A stretch of DNA of 15,769 nt from an uncultured Collinsella sp. GTDB taxonomy: Bacteria; Actinomycetota; Coriobacteriia; Coriobacteriales; Coriobacteriaceae. Location: the NCBI GenBank assembly GCA_900554135.1, contig USFU01000024.1:1-15769 (forward strand), written 5' to 3'. The notes below the pieces were generated by a model. It was not told where the DNA came from, ran no database searches, and saw only the letters and a list, made by a program, of their open reading frames with translations. Below are positions 14,053-15,769 of the stretch, one piece after another (the stretch's first letter is position 1; each line of letters starts with the position of its first letter). Made by a program: the position numbers and the translations under genes.

Positions 14053-14901
14053 GTGACCGACATGCCAAGCGAACACACCGAGGGCCTGCTCCGCATTGGC
14101 GAGGTGGCGCGCCTGCTCAATTTGAGCGTGGGCACACTGCGTCATTACGAGCAGATGGGGCTGTTAGAGCCGGCATATGTCGATCCGGCGAGTGGGTACC
14201 GCTACTACGGATCGCGACAGCTCTCCACCCTCAACACCATCGGCAACCTGCGCGTTCTCGACCTGCCGCTGGCGCAAATTCGCGAGTTTGTCACTACGCG
14301 CGATATGGATTTGATGCAACGGCAACTGACCAAGCAACAGGAGTTAATTGAGCGCAAGCGGCGTGAGCTGGAGCGCATGTCGCGCAAGATTGACCAGCGG
14401 CTTGCCTTGCTTCATGGCGCTTTGAATGCTGATCTCGACACCATTAGCGAAATCGAGGAACCTGAACTTCGCTGCGCCGCGCTGCACGAGCGCGTCAATC
14501 CCACCGACGCCTATTCGCTGGGATGGCATATCCGCCAGCTTCAGCAGGGGCAGCACGAAACCTTTGCCTATCTTGGCAATCTGGGTGTGGGCATCGCGCC
14601 CGAACGCCTGGCCGCCGGTGACTTTGATGGCTACGACGAGGTCTTTCTGCTGCTCGATGACACCGATGAGTACCTGGGTGATGTTGAGACGCGACCTGCC
14701 GCGCGCTGCCTGACCATAAGCTTCCGCGGCACGCACGGGCAAGCAGCCCCACGCTACGAGCAGCTGCTCGGCTACATGCACGAACACAACCTGACGCCCG
14801 CCGGCCCCTCGCGCGAGATCGCCCTGATCGACGACATCATCAGCGATGATCCGGCAACCTACGTGACGCAGATCACGGTGCCCGTTGCCCCAACAAAGTA
14901 A
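14053..14901 (+). CDS. MerR-family (BmrR-like) transcriptional regulator with effector-binding domain
   Basis: A 282-residue regulator. Residues 12-80 are a MerR winged helix (LRIGEVARLLNLSVGTLRHY, then GLLEP and GYRYY). Residues about 83-125 form the dimerising coiled coil rich in Arg, Lys, Glu and Leu. Residues about 130-280 resemble a GyrI/BmrR-like small-molecule-binding domain. There is no metal-binding Cys cluster; the only Cys residues are 141 and 219. Members of this class bind drugs and twist a promoter with an over-long spacer, like the one at 12578-12608. The start is GTG at 14053 with AAAGGAG seven bases upstream. It follows the MATE gene by 55 bases, with a possible attenuator between. 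It probably senses the exporter's substrates. Confidence 0.9.
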   Translation: MTDMPSEHTEGLLRIGEVARLLNLSVGTLRHYEQMGLLEPAYVDPASGYRYYGSRQLSTLNTIGNLRVLDLPLAQIREFVTTRDMDLMQRQLTKQQELIERKRRELERMSRKIDQRLALLHGALNADLDTISEIEEPELRCAALHERVNPTDAYSLGWHIRQLQQGQHETFAYLGNLGVGIAPERLAAGDFDGYDEVFLLLDDTDEYLGDVETRPAARCLTISFRGTHGQAAPRYEQLLGYMHEHNLTPAGPSREIALIDDIISDDPATYVTQITVPVAPTK

Positions 14902-14939
14902 GAACCGCCCGGAAAGCGGTAAGCTCTCCGGGCGGTTCT
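14901..14939. terminator. Bidirectional hairpin between MerR gene and ligA
   Basis: A perfect 13-bp stem, AGAACCGCCCGGA (14901-14913) with TCCGGGCGGTTCT (14927-14939), has a 13-base loop and begins on the last base of the MerR stop codon. It separates two convergent genes. The T content after the stem is modest on the minus strand (TACTTTGTT) and poor on the plus strand, so it probably works best for ligA. Confidence 0.7.
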
Positions 14940-14959
14940 CCTATCTGGTTATCAATGCC

Positions 14960-15769
<810 letters not shown>

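Overview
The window looks like chromosome from a high-GC Gram-positive gut actinobacterium of the class Coriobacteriia, most probably Collinsella. That is my recognition from gene content, codon use and protein style, not a database result. Most genes lie on the minus strand. They are dense, with good Shine-Dalgarno (SD) sequences and frequent GTG starts, and palindromic elements fill the gaps.

Left part (1-3469): a large secreted surface protein on the minus strand, cut by the left edge after 926 codons. It has a signal peptide, a choice-of-anchor A adhesin domain, two CnaB/SpaA isopeptide domains and the start of a pilin-type isopeptide domain. A 62-residue ORF with its own signal-like segment ends exactly over the GTG start of the big gene. 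Upstream lies a gene-free AT-rich stretch of about 500 bp with a candidate promoter and several hairpins.

Middle part (3470-8432): a Cof-type HAD phosphatase, an MFS efflux-type transporter, and a molybdenum cofactor pair in which moaA runs directly into a moaC-mobB fusion. Two nearly identical hairpin/T-tract elements serve as terminators after the MFS and the moaC-mobB genes.

Right part (8433-14939): a drug-export cluster. A two-gene heterodimeric ABC exporter (degenerate subunit first, catalytic subunit second, genes overlapping by 8 nt) is divergent from a MATE exporter followed by a MerR/BmrR-type regulator. The MATE promoter has the 19-bp spacer and central dyad typical of MerR-controlled promoters, so the regulator probably controls its own operon. 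The right edge (14940-15769) holds the C-terminal part of NAD-dependent DNA ligase LigA, convergent with the MerR gene across a bidirectional hairpin.

No rRNA, tRNA, CRISPR array, transposase or phage gene is visible. The least explained items are the two short palindromic repeat families (a terminator-like 44-mer and a 61-bp element with identical 17-bp arms in opposite orientations) and the paired signal-peptide arrangement in front of the surface protein.
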